Shown here: positions 45,079 to 53,628 of the stretch, one piece after another | How the letters are laid out: every line of letters begins with the position of its first letter | Numbering within the stretch: position 1 is the stretch's first letter | NCBI RefSeq assembly: GCF_003437535.1 | Contig: NZ_QSQT01000008.1 | Coordinates: forward strand, 69,357-133,356 | Origin: Phocaeicola plebeius | GTDB lineage: Bacteria > Bacteroidota > Bacteroidia > Bacteroidales > Bacteroidaceae | DNA: 64,000 bases | Direction of reading: 5' to 3' | The notes under the pieces: model-generated | Seen by the model: the letters and a program-made list of their open reading frames with translations, nothing else | Database searches by the model: none | What the model was told of the DNA's origin: nothing | Made by a program: the position numbers and the translations under genes

Positions 45079-45300
45079 CATAATTCCAAAAATAATGTAG
45101 TTATTGTAATGTAGTAGCTGAGCGAAGATATAAAAATTTGTTGTTGTAACAAATCTTATGCTAACAAAATAATATTGGAATGGCGTGTTTTTCTTTTCTC
45201 TTAATTGTTTTAATGATAATATTACAGAAATGTGACAATGCGCCTGCAAATTCCAGCGTTTTTTATATCGCTTCCCGTACGCTATTCCATTTTTTTCTTA

Positions 45301-45308
45301 TACCTTTG
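45301..45308 (+). promoter_or_regulatory. Putative map promoter, -7 element
   Basis: TACCTTTG fits TAnnTTTG, 22 bases before the start codon. Confidence 0.5.
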
Positions 45309-45330
45309 CACATAAGTAAAAAAGACGATT

Positions 45331-46185
45331 ATGAAGAGACATAAGATAAACTGGAGGGTGCCCAAAGGGGCGGAACTGACGGAATTGGACAAGAAAGTGC
45401 TGTTTTATCAGGATAAAGGGCATTTGGTTCCGACTCGCCAGTTGATTAAGACTCCGGAACAGATTGAAGGAATTCGTCGTAGCGGCGTAATCAATACGGG
45501 AGTGCTCGACCTGGTGGAAAAGGAAATCCACGCTGGAATGAGTACGGCCGAAATAGACAAGCTGGTGTATGAGTATACCCGGGACCACGGAGCCATTCCG
45601 GCAACCTTGGGGTATGAGGGATTTCCGAAGAGCTGTTGTACTTCCATCAATGAGGTGGTTTGCCATGGAATTCCGAGCGAAGAGGAAATTCTGGAAGAAG
45701 GCGACATTATTAATGTGGACTGTACGACGATTCTGGACGGTTATTATGCCGACGCTTCACGTATGTTCATTATCGGAAAAACCACTCCGCAGAAAGAAAA
45801 ACTGGTGCGTGTGGCAAAAGAATGTCTGGAAGTCGGTATGGAAGCAGCCCGTCCTTTCGGCTTTGTGGGAGATATCGGCCATGCCGTAGAGAAACACGCG
45901 AAGAAGAACGGATTTTCAGTGGTCCGTGATTTGTGCGGTCACGGTGTGGGAGTAGAGTTCCACGAAGAACCGGATGTAGAACACTTTGGCAAGAAGGGTA
46001 CAGGTATGTTGCTTGTGCCGGGCATGGTGTTTACCATCGAACCGATGATTAATATGGGAACCTGGGAAGTCTTCATTGACGAAGAAGACGGATGGACCGT
46101 GGTGACGGAGGATGAGCTTCCTTCCGCACAGTGGGAACACACTTTCGTAATGACGGAGCAGGGACTTGAAATATTGACCTATTAA
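45331..46185 (+). CDS. map: Methionine aminopeptidase, type I
   Basis: Removes the N-terminal methionine from new proteins. 284 aa with the pita-bread fold metal ligands in VDCTTILDGYYADASRMF (two Asp), CGHGVGVEFHEEP (His), IEPMI (Glu) and WEHTFVMTEQG. About 35 extra residues precede the catalytic domain (MKRHKINWRVPKGAELTEL), an N-terminal extension typical of Bacteroidetes enzymes. First gene of a run with tsaD and the CinA-like gene. Confidence 0.94.
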   Translation: MKRHKINWRVPKGAELTELDKKVLFYQDKGHLVPTRQLIKTPEQIEGIRRSGVINTGVLDLVEKEIHAGMSTAEIDKLVYEYTRDHGAIPATLGYEGFPKSCCTSINEVVCHGIPSEEEILEEGDIINVDCTTILDGYYADASRMFIIGKTTPQKEKLVRVAKECLEVGMEAARPFGFVGDIGHAVEKHAKKNGFSVVRDLCGHGVGVEFHEEPDVEHFGKKGTGMLLVPGMVFTIEPMINMGTWEVFIDEEDGWTVVTEDELPSAQWEHTFVMTEQGLEILTY

Positions 46186-46200
46186 TAATAGAAGAATGTT

Positions 46201-47223
46201 ATGAGTACAATAATATTAGGAATAGAATCTTCTTGTGATGATACTTCTGCGGCAGTGATAAAGGATGGCGTATTGCTGTCGAGCGTGATTGCCAGCCAGG
46301 CGGTGCACGAAGCTTACGGAGGAGTGGTTCCGGAACTGGCCTCACGTGCACATCAGCAGAATATTGTTCCGGTGGTGCACGAAGCATTGAAACGTGCCGG
46401 AGTGGCAAAGGAAGATTTGAGTGCCATTGCCTTTACTCGCGGACCGGGTCTGATGGGTTCTTTGCTGGTAGGAGTGTCTTTTGCCAAAGGACTTGCCCGC
46501 TCGTTGGATATTCCGATGGTAGAGGTGAATCATTTGCAGGGCCATGTGCTGGCGCACTTTATTCAGGAGCCCGACGGTGAAAACGTACAGCCTAAATATC
46601 CTTTTATCTGCCTGCTGGTTTCAGGAGGAAACTCTCAGATTATCCGTGTGAATGCGTATAATGATATGGAAGTGCTGGGACAGACTATCGACGATGCGGC
46701 AGGAGAGGCTATCGACAAGTGTTCCAAGGTGATGGGGCTGGGCTATCCAGGTGGTCCGATTATCGACAAGCTGGCGCGTCAGGGTAATCCGGAAGCCTTT
46801 AAATTCAGCAAACCGCATATCCCGGGCTATGACTATAGCTTTAGCGGACTGAAAACCTCTTTCCTGTACTCGCTCAGAGACTGGATGAAAGAAGATCCCG
46901 ATTTCGTAGAACATCATAAGACGGATTTGGCTGCTTCGTTGGAAAAAACGATTGTAGACATTCTGATGGATAAATTACGTAAGGTAGTAAAGGATACAGG
47001 CATCAAGGAAGTGGCCGTAGCCGGAGGAGTATCGGCAAACAACGGCCTGCGAAACGCTTTCCGTGAACATGCGAAAAAATATGGCTGGAACATTTTCATA
47101 CCGAAGTTCGGGTATACTACCGACAATGCGGCCATGATCGCCATTACGGGATATTATAAGTTTTTGGACAAGGATTTTTGCACTATAGACAAACCCGCTT
47201 ATTCACGGGTAACCATTAAGTAA
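46201..47223 (+). CDS. tsaD: tRNA N6-adenosine threonylcarbamoyltransferase TsaD
   Basis: Final enzyme of t6A37 synthesis in ANN-decoding tRNAs. 340 aa, ASKHA fold. Motifs: GIESSCDDTSAAV, the iron-binding His pair in VNHLQGHVLAHF, the ATP-binding LLVSGGNSQI and GGVSANNGLR, and Asp in YTTDNAAMIA. Lies 15 bases after map. Confidence 0.96.
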   Translation: MSTIILGIESSCDDTSAAVIKDGVLLSSVIASQAVHEAYGGVVPELASRAHQQNIVPVVHEALKRAGVAKEDLSAIAFTRGPGLMGSLLVGVSFAKGLARSLDIPMVEVNHLQGHVLAHFIQEPDGENVQPKYPFICLLVSGGNSQIIRVNAYNDMEVLGQTIDDAAGEAIDKCSKVMGLGYPGGPIIDKLARQGNPEAFKFSKPHIPGYDYSFSGLKTSFLYSLRDWMKEDPDFVEHHKTDLAASLEKTIVDILMDKLRKVVKDTGIKEVAVAGGVSANNGLRNAFREHAKKYGWNIFIPKFGYTTDNAAMIAITGYYKFLDKDFCTIDKPAYSRVTIK

Positions 47224-47243
47224 CAATTTAGAGAAAACAGATT

Positions 47244-47744
47244 ATGTCAGTAGAAACCAAAACACTAAGTAAGGAGATAAGTGAAATTTTCTGGAGAGAA
47301 GGCTATACATTGGCTACTGCAGAAAGTTGTACGGCTGGTAACGTGGCAGCCATCATAACTGCTATCCCAGGTAGTTCTCGTTTCTATAAAGGTGGGGTTA
47401 TTGCCTACTCAGATGAGGTAAAGAAAACGCATTTATATGTAAATGCCGAAACACTGGAACAGCATGGGGCGGTAAGTGAAGAAACCGTTGTGGAAATGGT
47501 AAAGGGTGCCATCAAGGCTTTGGATGTGGATTATGCAATGGCTACATCCGGAATTGCCGGTCCTGGCGGAGGAAGTCCGGAAAAGCCGGTCGGTACGATT
47601 TGGGTAGCAGCCGGAACAAAAGATGCGGTGCTTACAGCTAAATTGACCGAAGATGAAGGCCGTGAGAAAAATATTCAGGCTGCAACGGCAAAAACCCTCC
47701 AATTGTTGTTGGAATTATGCCAAAATCAGGGAAAAGAGGAGTAA
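47244..47744 (+). CDS. CinA C-terminal-family nicotinamide-nucleotide amidohydrolase
   Basis: A 166-aa single-domain protein of the CinA-C (PncC) family, which deamidates nicotinamide mononucleotide. Motifs: ATAESCTAGNVAAIITAIPGSS with the catalytic Ser/Lys region, GGVIAYSDEVK, and ATSGIAGPGGGSPEKPVGTIW. It lacks the N-terminal MoaB-like domain of full CinA. It starts 20 bases after tsaD and is probably in the map-tsaD transcript. Confidence 0.9.
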   Translation: MSVETKTLSKEISEIFWREGYTLATAESCTAGNVAAIITAIPGSSRFYKGGVIAYSDEVKKTHLYVNAETLEQHGAVSEETVVEMVKGAIKALDVDYAMATSGIAGPGGGSPEKPVGTIWVAAGTKDAVLTAKLTEDEGREKNIQAATAKTLQLLLELCQNQGKEE

Positions 47745-47767
47745 AAGTTCAATTTATTGGAAAAAGA

Positions 47768-47799
47768 TTTGTTTATATAAAATAAAATCACTTACTTTG
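47768..47799 (+). promoter_or_regulatory. Promoter of the rpmB-rpmG-DUF4295 operon
   Basis: TTTG (47768-47771), 20 bases, then TTACTTTG (47792-47799, one mismatch to TAnnTTTG), 49 bases before rpmB. Confidence 0.6.
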
Positions 47800-47848
47800 C
47801 ACTCCGTTTGAGAGAACCATGGAATAAAACTATAAAAACTAGATAGAA

Positions 47849-48109
47849 ATGTCGAAAATTTGTCAAATTACCGGAAAGAAAGCCTTGATAGGCAACAACG
47901 TTTCACACTCTAAGAGAAGAACAAAAAGAACTTTTGATGTGAACTTGTTTACAAAGAAATTCTACTATGTAGAACAGGATTGCTGGATTAGCCTGAACAT
48001 CTGCGCTAACGGCTTGCGAGTTATTAACAAAAAAGGCCTGGATGCAGCGCTGAACGAAGCGGTAGCAAAAGGTTATTGTGATTGGAAAACTATCAAAATT
48101 ATTGGTTAA
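47849..48109 (+). CDS. rpmB: 50S ribosomal protein L28
   Basis: An 86-aa ribosomal protein. [33 protein letters not shown] in its parts is the L28 signature (ITGK..., [12 protein letters not shown]), and the end [12 protein letters not shown] is typical. First of three ribosome-related genes. Confidence 0.96.
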   Translation: MSKICQITGKKALIGNNVSHSKRRTKRTFDVNLFTKKFYYVEQDCWISLNICANGLRVINKKGLDAALNEAVAKGYCDWKTIKIIG

Positions 48110-48128
48110 TTAAAAGGAGAGAAAGACT

Positions 48129-48317
48129 ATGGCTAAGAAAGCTAAAGGAAACAGAGTACAGGTAATCCTTGAATGCACAGAAATGAAGGATAGTGGTATG
48201 CCGGGAACTTCTCGTTATATTACAACTAAGAATAGAAAAAATACCACTGAAAGATTGGAGTTGAAGAAATACAATCCGATTTTGAAAAGAGTAACAGTTC
48301 ATAAAGAAATTAAATAA
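48129..48317 (+). CDS. rpmG: 50S ribosomal protein L33
   Basis: A 62-aa ribosomal protein ([39 protein letters not shown]). None of the zinc-ribbon cysteine pairs of the C+ form are present; only one Cys (LEC) is seen. AAGGAG at 48114-48119 is a moderately strong Shine-Dalgarno, unusual for the phylum but weaker than the one at 42221. Confidence 0.95.
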   Translation: MAKKAKGNRVQVILECTEMKDSGMPGTSRYITTKNRKNTTERLELKKYNPILKRVTVHKEIK

Positions 48318-48326
48318 TAACAGACC

Positions 48327-48482
48327 ATGGCAAAGAAAACAGTCGCAACCCTTCAGACAGGTAAAGAAGGACGTTCTTATACTAAGGTTATCAAAATGGT
48401 TAAGTCTCCGAAAACTGGTGCTTACGTTTTTGATGAACAAATGGTTCCTAACGAAAAAGTACAGGACTTCTTCAAGAAATAA
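48327..48482 (+). CDS. DUF4295 ribosome-associated protein (bL38-type)
   Basis: A 51-aa basic protein (MAKKTVATLQTGKEGRSYTK, ending QDFFKK), too short for usual ORF cut-offs. It directly follows rpmG, the standard place for DUF4295 in Bacteroidetes. From memory, the F. johnsoniae ribosome structure assigned a phylum-specific protein bL38 to this family. The family call is strong, the bL38 identity less so. Confidence 0.85.
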   Translation: MAKKTVATLQTGKEGRSYTKVIKMVKSPKTGAYVFDEQMVPNEKVQDFFKK

Positions 48483-48512
48483 TTTATCTTTTGAGATATA
48501 AAATGCTAAATA

Positions 48513-48550
48513 AAAGTTCCTTTCATTTAAATATGGAAGGAACTTTTTTT
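48513..48550 (+). terminator. Terminator of the rpmB operon
   Basis: A 9-bp stem AAGTTCCTT/AAGGAACTT followed by a seven-T run. The T run also forms part of the ftsY -33 region. Confidence 0.85.
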
Positions 48551-48579
48551 GTGTGAAAGCGAGAATAGTTATATCTTTG
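48548..48579 (+). promoter_or_regulatory. ftsY promoter
   Basis: TTTG (48548-48551), 20 bases, then TATCTTTG (48572-48579). A full match to the Bacteroides consensus, 28 bases before the ftsY start. Confidence 0.65.
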
Positions 48580-48606
48580 TGTCAGAAACTGATAAAAGTA
48601 AGTTGT

Positions 48607-49572
48607 ATGGGATTTTTTAGTTTTTTCTCAAAGGAAAAAAAAGAAACATTAGACAAAGGATTGTCTAAGACCAAAGAAAGTGTATTTGGAAAAATAGCAC
48701 GTGCGGTGGCTGGAAAATCAAAGGTGGATGACGAGGTGCTGGACAATCTGGAAGAAGTGCTTATTACGTCTGATGTGGGAGTAGAAACTACGCTGAACAT
48801 TATCAAGCGCATTGAAACCAGAGTGGCAAAGGATAAGTATGTGAATACACAGGAGCTGAACAATATCCTTCGTGAGGAGATTGCGGCGTTGCTGATGGAA
48901 AACAATACGGTGGATGCTGCCGATTTTGATGTGCCTCAGGATAAGACTCCTTATGTGATTATGGTGGTAGGCGTGAACGGAGTAGGAAAAACGACGACTA
49001 TCGGTAAGCTGGCTTATCAGTTTAAAAAAGCCGGGAAAAAGGTCTATCTGGGTGCCGCAGATACTTTCCGTGCCGCAGCTGTAGAACAGCTTGACATCTG
49101 GGGAGAACGTGTGGGTGTACCGGTAATAAAACAGAAAATGGGAGCTGACCCTGCTTCAGTAGCTTTTGATACGCTGAGTTCTGCCAAGGCTAATAATGCT
49201 GACGTGGTAATCATTGATACGGCAGGACGTTTGCACAATAAGATTGGTTTGATGAACGAGCTGACAAAAATCAAGAACGTGATGAAAAAGGTGGTACCCG
49301 ATGCACCTCATGAAGTGTTGCTGGTACTGGACGGCTCTACCGGGCAGAATGCATTCGAACAGGCCAAACAGTTTACTTTGGCTACAGAAGTAACCGCCAT
49401 GGCTATCACCAAACTTGACGGAACAGCCAAGGGTGGAGTAGTGATTGGAATTTCCGACCAGTTTAAGATTCCGGTGAGATACATCGGTCTGGGAGAAGGT
49501 ATGGAAGACCTGCAGATATTCCGTCGCCGTGAGTTCGTAGATTCATTGTTTGGCTCAACCACTGAAAAATGA
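48607..49572 (+). CDS. ftsY: Signal recognition particle receptor FtsY
   Basis: GTPase that docks SRP-ribosome complexes at the membrane. 321 aa: a short basic A-region (MGFFSFFSKEKKETLDKG), the four-helix N domain (to about 110), then the G domain with GVNGVGKTTTIGKLA, DTFRAAAVEQL, DTAGRLHNK, TKLDGTAKGG and GLGEGMEDLQ. The start at 48607 is chosen since the promoter lies within the longer frame from 48553. Overlaps rimO by four bases (ATGA). Confidence 0.95.
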   Translation: MGFFSFFSKEKKETLDKGLSKTKESVFGKIARAVAGKSKVDDEVLDNLEEVLITSDVGVETTLNIIKRIETRVAKDKYVNTQELNNILREEIAALLMENNTVDAADFDVPQDKTPYVIMVVGVNGVGKTTTIGKLAYQFKKAGKKVYLGAADTFRAAAVEQLDIWGERVGVPVIKQKMGADPASVAFDTLSSAKANNADVVIIDTAGRLHNKIGLMNELTKIKNVMKKVVPDAPHEVLLVLDGSTGQNAFEQAKQFTLATEVTAMAITKLDGTAKGGVVIGISDQFKIPVRYIGLGEGMEDLQIFRRREFVDSLFGSTTEK

Positions 49573-50870
49573 GAAAGAATACAATCGATATAATTACTTT
49601 AGGATGCTCGAAAAATCTGGTAGATTCCGAAAAGCTGATGAAGCAGCTGGAAGCTAATGGATACAAGGTGACACATGACAGCGACCATCCGCAGGGAGAA
49701 GTTGCCGTTATCAATACGTGTGGCTTTATTGGCGATGCCAAAGAGGAATCTATCAACATGATTCTGGAGTTCTGTCAGGCAAAGGAAGAAGGACGCTTGA
49801 AGAAACTTTATGTAATGGGCTGTTTGTCGGAACGTTACCTGAAGGACCTGCAGATGGAAATTCCGCAGGTCGACAAATTCTATGGGAAGTTCAACTGGAA
49901 TGAACTTTTGGCCGATTTAGGAAAGGCCTATCATTCTGAATTTGCCATTGAGCGTCATCTGACGACTCCGAAGCATTATGCATACCTGAAAATATCAGAA
50001 GGTTGCGACCGCAAGTGTTCTTATTGCGCCATTCCTATCATTACCGGTAAACATGTGTCTCGTCCTATGGAAGAAATTCTGGACGAAGTGCGCTTGCTGG
50101 TTTCCGAAGGGGTGAAAGAATTTCAGGTCATTGCACAGGAACTGACCTATTACGGAGTGGATTTGTATAAAAAACAGATGTTGCCGGAGCTGATAGAGCA
50201 GATGGCACATATACCGGGTGTGGAATGGATTCGTCTGCATTATGCCTATCCCGCTCATTTCCCGGAAGATTTGTTCCGCGTAATGCGTGAAAATGATAAT
50301 GTATGTAAGTACATGGACATTGCCTTGCAGCATATCAGCGATAACATGCTGCAAAAGATGCGTCGCCATGTGACGAAGGCAGAAACCTATCAGCTGATAG
50401 AGAAATTCCGTAAGGAAGTGCCTGGCATTCATTTACGTACTACATTGATGGTAGGTCATCCAGGTGAAACGGAGCAGGATTTTGAGGAACTGATGGAATT
50501 TGTCCGCACGGCACGTTTTGACCGTATGGGGGCATTTGCTTATTCGGAAGAAGAAGGAACTTATTCTGCCAAGCATTATAAGGATGAGATTCCGCAGGAA
50601 GTCAAGCAGCAGCGTTTGGATGCATTGATGGAATTGCAGCAGGAAATCTCTGCCGACTTGTCTCATCGCAAGATTGGACAGGAATTCAAGGTAATCATCG
50701 ACCGCAAGGAAGGCGATTACTATATCGGCCGTACACAGTTTGATTCACCGGAAGTCGATCCGGAGGTGTTGATAAAAGTGGAAAATCACCGCTTGAGAAT
50801 CGGCAGTTTCCATCGGGTAAAAGTGTACGATGCAGATGATTTTGATTTGTATGCTACAATCGTAAAATAA
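49569..50870 (+). CDS. rimO: Ribosomal protein S12 methylthiotransferase RimO
   Basis: Radical-SAM enzyme that methylthiolates an Asp of ribosomal protein S12. 433 aa with an N-terminal UPF0004 domain (ITLGCSKNLVDSE), the radical-SAM CxxxCxxC in GCDRKCSYCAIP, IAQELTYYGVDLY, and a C-terminal TRAM domain (from about 370). The TLGCSKN start distinguishes RimO from MiaB. Translationally coupled to ftsY. Confidence 0.95.
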   Translation: MRKNTIDIITLGCSKNLVDSEKLMKQLEANGYKVTHDSDHPQGEVAVINTCGFIGDAKEESINMILEFCQAKEEGRLKKLYVMGCLSERYLKDLQMEIPQVDKFYGKFNWNELLADLGKAYHSEFAIERHLTTPKHYAYLKISEGCDRKCSYCAIPIITGKHVSRPMEEILDEVRLLVSEGVKEFQVIAQELTYYGVDLYKKQMLPELIEQMAHIPGVEWIRLHYAYPAHFPEDLFRVMRENDNVCKYMDIALQHISDNMLQKMRRHVTKAETYQLIEKFRKEVPGIHLRTTLMVGHPGETEQDFEELMEFVRTARFDRMGAFAYSEEEGTYSAKHYKDEIPQEVKQQRLDALMELQQEISADLSHRKIGQEFKVIIDRKEGDYYIGRTQFDSPEVDPEVLIKVENHRLRIGSFHRVKVYDADDFDLYATIVK

Positions 50871-50871
50871 A

Positions 50872-51162
50872 ATGACAAATAAGGAATTCATAGAAGAATT
50901 GTCCCGCCGTCTGGATAAAACCGAGAAAGATACAGCCTCCTTGGTTAGTTCTTTCACGGAGTGCTTGTCGCAGACATTGCAGGAAGATAAGATAGTGAAT
51001 TTGCAAGGCTTCGGTTCCTTTGAGGTGAAAAAGAAAATGGAACGTATTTCTGTGAATCCTGTCACTAAGCAGCGCTTTTTGGTGCCTCCCAAATTGGCGT
51101 TAGCTTTTAAGCCAAGTGCTGTTTTGAAAGAAAAGTTTAAAAACATTTCATCGGATGAGTGA
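50872..51162 (+). CDS. HU-family DNA-binding protein
   Basis: A 96-aa HU-fold protein (EFIEELSRRLDKTEKDTASLVSSF in its helical half; VNLQGFGSFEVKKKMERISVNP; FKPSAVLKEKF at the end). The DNA-arm reads ERISVNPVTKQRFLVPPKLALAFKPS with a Val in place of the usual R/K-NP context. Begins 1 base after rimO and overlaps the next HU-type gene by 8 bases, so the two HU-fold proteins are probably made together and might form a heterodimer. Confidence 0.9.
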   Translation: MTNKEFIEELSRRLDKTEKDTASLVSSFTECLSQTLQEDKIVNLQGFGSFEVKKKMERISVNPVTKQRFLVPPKLALAFKPSAVLKEKFKNISSDE

Positions 51163-52285
51163 TAAAATAACTTTACAGGAACTTGTGGAGTCGTTTGCCC
51201 GGAAATGCCAGTTGGACCCTGCAGAGGCTGCATTGTTTGTGAAGGAGTTCTTGAATTTGATTGAAGAAGCCTTGGCAAGAGACAAGTACGTAAAGGTTAA
51301 AGGATTAGGTACTTTTAAGCTTATAAACATTGAAGCTCGAAAAAGTGTAGATGTAAATACAGGGGAGTCGATAGAGATAAAGGAGCACACACGTGTGTCT
51401 TTTGTTCCGGAAACTGGATTGAGGGACTTGATAAATAAACCTTTTGCGCATTTTCAGTCTGTTCTGCTTAATGATGATGTGCATTTTGAAGACCTTCCCG
51501 ATGAAGGTAGTGTATCGGAAGTAAACGAGGAAGGAGAAGAGATTTCAGAAGCCATTTCGGATGATGAAAAGGATGGCTTACCGGAAACGGAAGAGATGCT
51601 TTCGGAAGCTGAAACTGGTATTGCCGCTACTGTATTAGTAGAGGAAGAACAAAAGAATGAAGTGGTGGAGGATACTGAACAAGTAACTGTAGTACAAGAG
51701 GATGCGCCTTCGGATGAAACAACAGCTTCTACAGAAGCTGGTACTGGGATAAAAGAACCGGCTGAAGAGAAAAAGAATATACCCTGGTGTATGATTGCTT
51801 CCATCTTGCTGGTGGGTATTTTTATAGGAGGAATCGTGACATGGGTATTGACCTCGGGCCGACGGTATATTCCGGAACAAGTGGTAGAGAAACTGATGAA
51901 TGAAACGCAGAAAACGCCTGCGCCTGTGGTTTCGGACTCCTTGCAGGTGGCTGATACTTTAGTTGTAAAAAAAGATTCTTCTTTGGTACAGAAGAAGGAT
52001 ACCTTGAAAACCGTCGCGAAGAAAGGAGAAAAAACTCCCGTAGCTTCTACGTCTGTACCGAAAAGGGAAACCTTAGCCGATACGGTTGAATACCAGATAA
52101 CTGGAAATCAGGGCTCATATACCCTTAAACCAGGGGAGAGCCTGGTACGTGTGGCCCTGAAATTCTACGGAAATAAAAAACTATGGCCTTATCTGGTGAA
52201 GCACAATAAGGCTATTATCAAAAATCCGGATAACGTGCCGGTGGGTACCACAATTCAGATTCCGCAACTTACTCCTAAAAAATAA
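51155..52285 (+). CDS. HU domain - transmembrane - LysM protein
   Basis: A 376-aa protein with three parts: an HU-like DNA-binding domain (1-95, VKVKGLGTFKLINIEARKSV), a very acidic linker (about 105-205), one membrane span (211-233, WCMIASILLVGIFIGGIVTW), then a Lys/Thr-rich segment and a LysM domain at the end (about 322-372, YTLKPGESLVRVALKFYG, NPDNVPVGTTIQIP). By the positive-outside rules of such proteins the HU domain would be cytoplasmic and the LysM periplasmic, able to bind peptidoglycan. It could tether DNA to the cell wall. Translationally overlapping with the 96-aa HU protein. Confidence 0.85.
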   Translation: MSDKITLQELVESFARKCQLDPAEAALFVKEFLNLIEEALARDKYVKVKGLGTFKLINIEARKSVDVNTGESIEIKEHTRVSFVPETGLRDLINKPFAHFQSVLLNDDVHFEDLPDEGSVSEVNEEGEEISEAISDDEKDGLPETEEMLSEAETGIAATVLVEEEQKNEVVEDTEQVTVVQEDAPSDETTASTEAGTGIKEPAEEKKNIPWCMIASILLVGIFIGGIVTWVLTSGRRYIPEQVVEKLMNETQKTPAPVVSDSLQVADTLVVKKDSSLVQKKDTLKTVAKKGEKTPVASTSVPKRETLADTVEYQITGNQGSYTLKPGESLVRVALKFYGNKKLWPYLVKHNKAIIKNPDNVPVGTTIQIPQLTPKK

Positions 52286-52289
52286 CGAG

Positions 52290-52322
52290 AGGCCTTGTTT
52301 CAATTCAAACAAGGCCTTTTTA
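52290..52322 (+). terminator. Terminator of the ftsY-rimO-HU operon
   Basis: Perfect 11-bp stem AGGCCTTGTTT/AAACAAGGCCT followed by a T run, 5 bases after the stop codon. Confidence 0.9.
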
Positions 52323-52384
52323 ATTTTCTTTAGTTCAATAAGCCTTAAAAGGCGAAACCCGTCTATATTTTTTTATCAAAATTT

Positions 52385-52416
52385 ATTGTGCCTGTTAAGG
52401 GAATACCTTAATTTTG
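52385..52416 (+). promoter_or_regulatory. Bat operon promoter with overlapping dyad
   Basis: ATTG (52385-52388), 20 bases, TAATTTTG (52409-52416). A dyad TTAAGG-N5-CCTTAA (52395-52411) covers the spacer and the start of the -7 element, as a repressor site would. Confidence 0.5.
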
Positions 52417-52491
52417 GGGTGTCTTTTTAGATATATGTTTTGAAAGGGCATTTTTTAATGAAAAAAAAGAGAACTAAAATAGAAGAAAATT

Positions 52492-53487
52492 ATGGCTGAA
52501 GCTATTGACATTCGTGAATTGAATGAACGAATCGAACGCCAGAGCGCGTTTGTAACAAACCTGATGGAGGGAATGAATCAGGTAATCGTAGGTCAAAAAC
52601 ATCTTATCGAATCTTTATTGATTGGGTTGCTTTCTGACGGACATATTCTGCTGGAAGGTGTTCCGGGATTGGCAAAGACCTTGGCAATCAAAACCCTTGC
52701 TTCATTGATCGATTCAAAATACAGTCGTGTGCAGTTTACTCCTGACTTGCTGCCGGCCGATATTATCGGTACGATGATTTACAGTCAGAAGGATGAGCAG
52801 TTCGTTGCCAACAAAGGACCGGTTTTTGCCAACTTTGTACTGGCCGATGAAATTAACCGTGCGCCGGCTAAAGTACAGAGTGCCTTGCTCGAGGCCATGC
52901 AGGAACGTCAGGTGACACTGGGTAAGCAGACTTTTGCACTTCCGAAGCCTTTCCTGGTAATGGCTACGCAGAACCCGATTGAGCAGGAAGGTACTTATCC
53001 GTTGCCTGAAGCGCAGGTAGACCGTTTCATGCTGAAGGTGATTATTGATTATCCGAAGCTGGAAGAAGAAAAGAAGATTATCCGTCAGAACATCAACGGA
53101 GAACGTACGGAAGTTCGTCCTATTTTGAAGGCTGAAGACATTATTGCTGCCCGCGAAGTGGTTCGTCAGGTATATCTGGATGAAAAGATTGAACAGTACA
53201 TTGCAGATATCGTATTTGCTACCCGTTATCCGGAAAAATACGACTTGAAAGAACTGAAGGGCTTGATTGGCTTTGGAGGTTCTCCTCGTGCTTCTATCAA
53301 CCTGGCACTGGCTGCACGCAGTTACGCTTTCATCAAACGTCGTGGATACGTGATTCCGGAAGATGTGAGATTCGTGGCTCATGACGTGCTTCGTCACCGT
53401 ATCGGACTGACTTATGAAGCAGAAGCTACCAACGTGACTTCTGATGAAATCGTCAGCAAGATTCTGAACAAGGTTGAAGTGCCCTGA
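52492..53487 (+). CDS. MoxR-family AAA+ ATPase of the Bat operon
   Basis: Chaperone-like AAA+ ATPase of 331 aa. Walker A GVPGLAKT, Walker B with LADEINRAPAKVQSALLEAM, sensor region ATQNPIEQEGTYPLPEAQ, and a C-terminal lid domain (GGSPRASINLALAARSYAF). MoxR proteins act with VWA-domain partners, and BatA and BatB further down are such partners. First gene of the operon, behind the dyad-containing promoter. Confidence 0.93.
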   Translation: MAEAIDIRELNERIERQSAFVTNLMEGMNQVIVGQKHLIESLLIGLLSDGHILLEGVPGLAKTLAIKTLASLIDSKYSRVQFTPDLLPADIIGTMIYSQKDEQFVANKGPVFANFVLADEINRAPAKVQSALLEAMQERQVTLGKQTFALPKPFLVMATQNPIEQEGTYPLPEAQVDRFMLKVIIDYPKLEEEKKIIRQNINGERTEVRPILKAEDIIAAREVVRQVYLDEKIEQYIADIVFATRYPEKYDLKELKGLIGFGGSPRASINLALAARSYAFIKRRGYVIPEDVRFVAHDVLRHRIGLTYEAEATNVTSDEIVSKILNKVEVP

Positions 53488-53512
53488 TGCGCTGATACCC
53501 GTAACGGTTACA

Positions 53513-53541
53513 GACGGGGAAGAGAGTCCCCGTCGGCTTTT
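53513..53541 (+). terminator. Hairpin between moxR and the DUF58 gene
   Basis: 8-bp stem GACGGGGA/TCCCCGTC with a 6-base loop and the T-rich GGCTTTTATT behind it. It looks like a leaky terminator inside the operon. A second hairpin (about 53584-53611, GTGTTCC/GGAACAC) follows. Confidence 0.5.
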
Positions 53542-53628
53542 ATTCGCAGTCGGAAGGCTGCATGATTATAAATGACTAAGCTGTGTTCCTTTGGTTGCTC
53601 CAGGGGAACACGGTCAAATATTAAAGGA

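Noticed and set aside
45225..45240. Another TGTGACAATG near 45229 as a fourth island repeat
   Set aside because: Only about ten bases match and there are no further TGACAA units.
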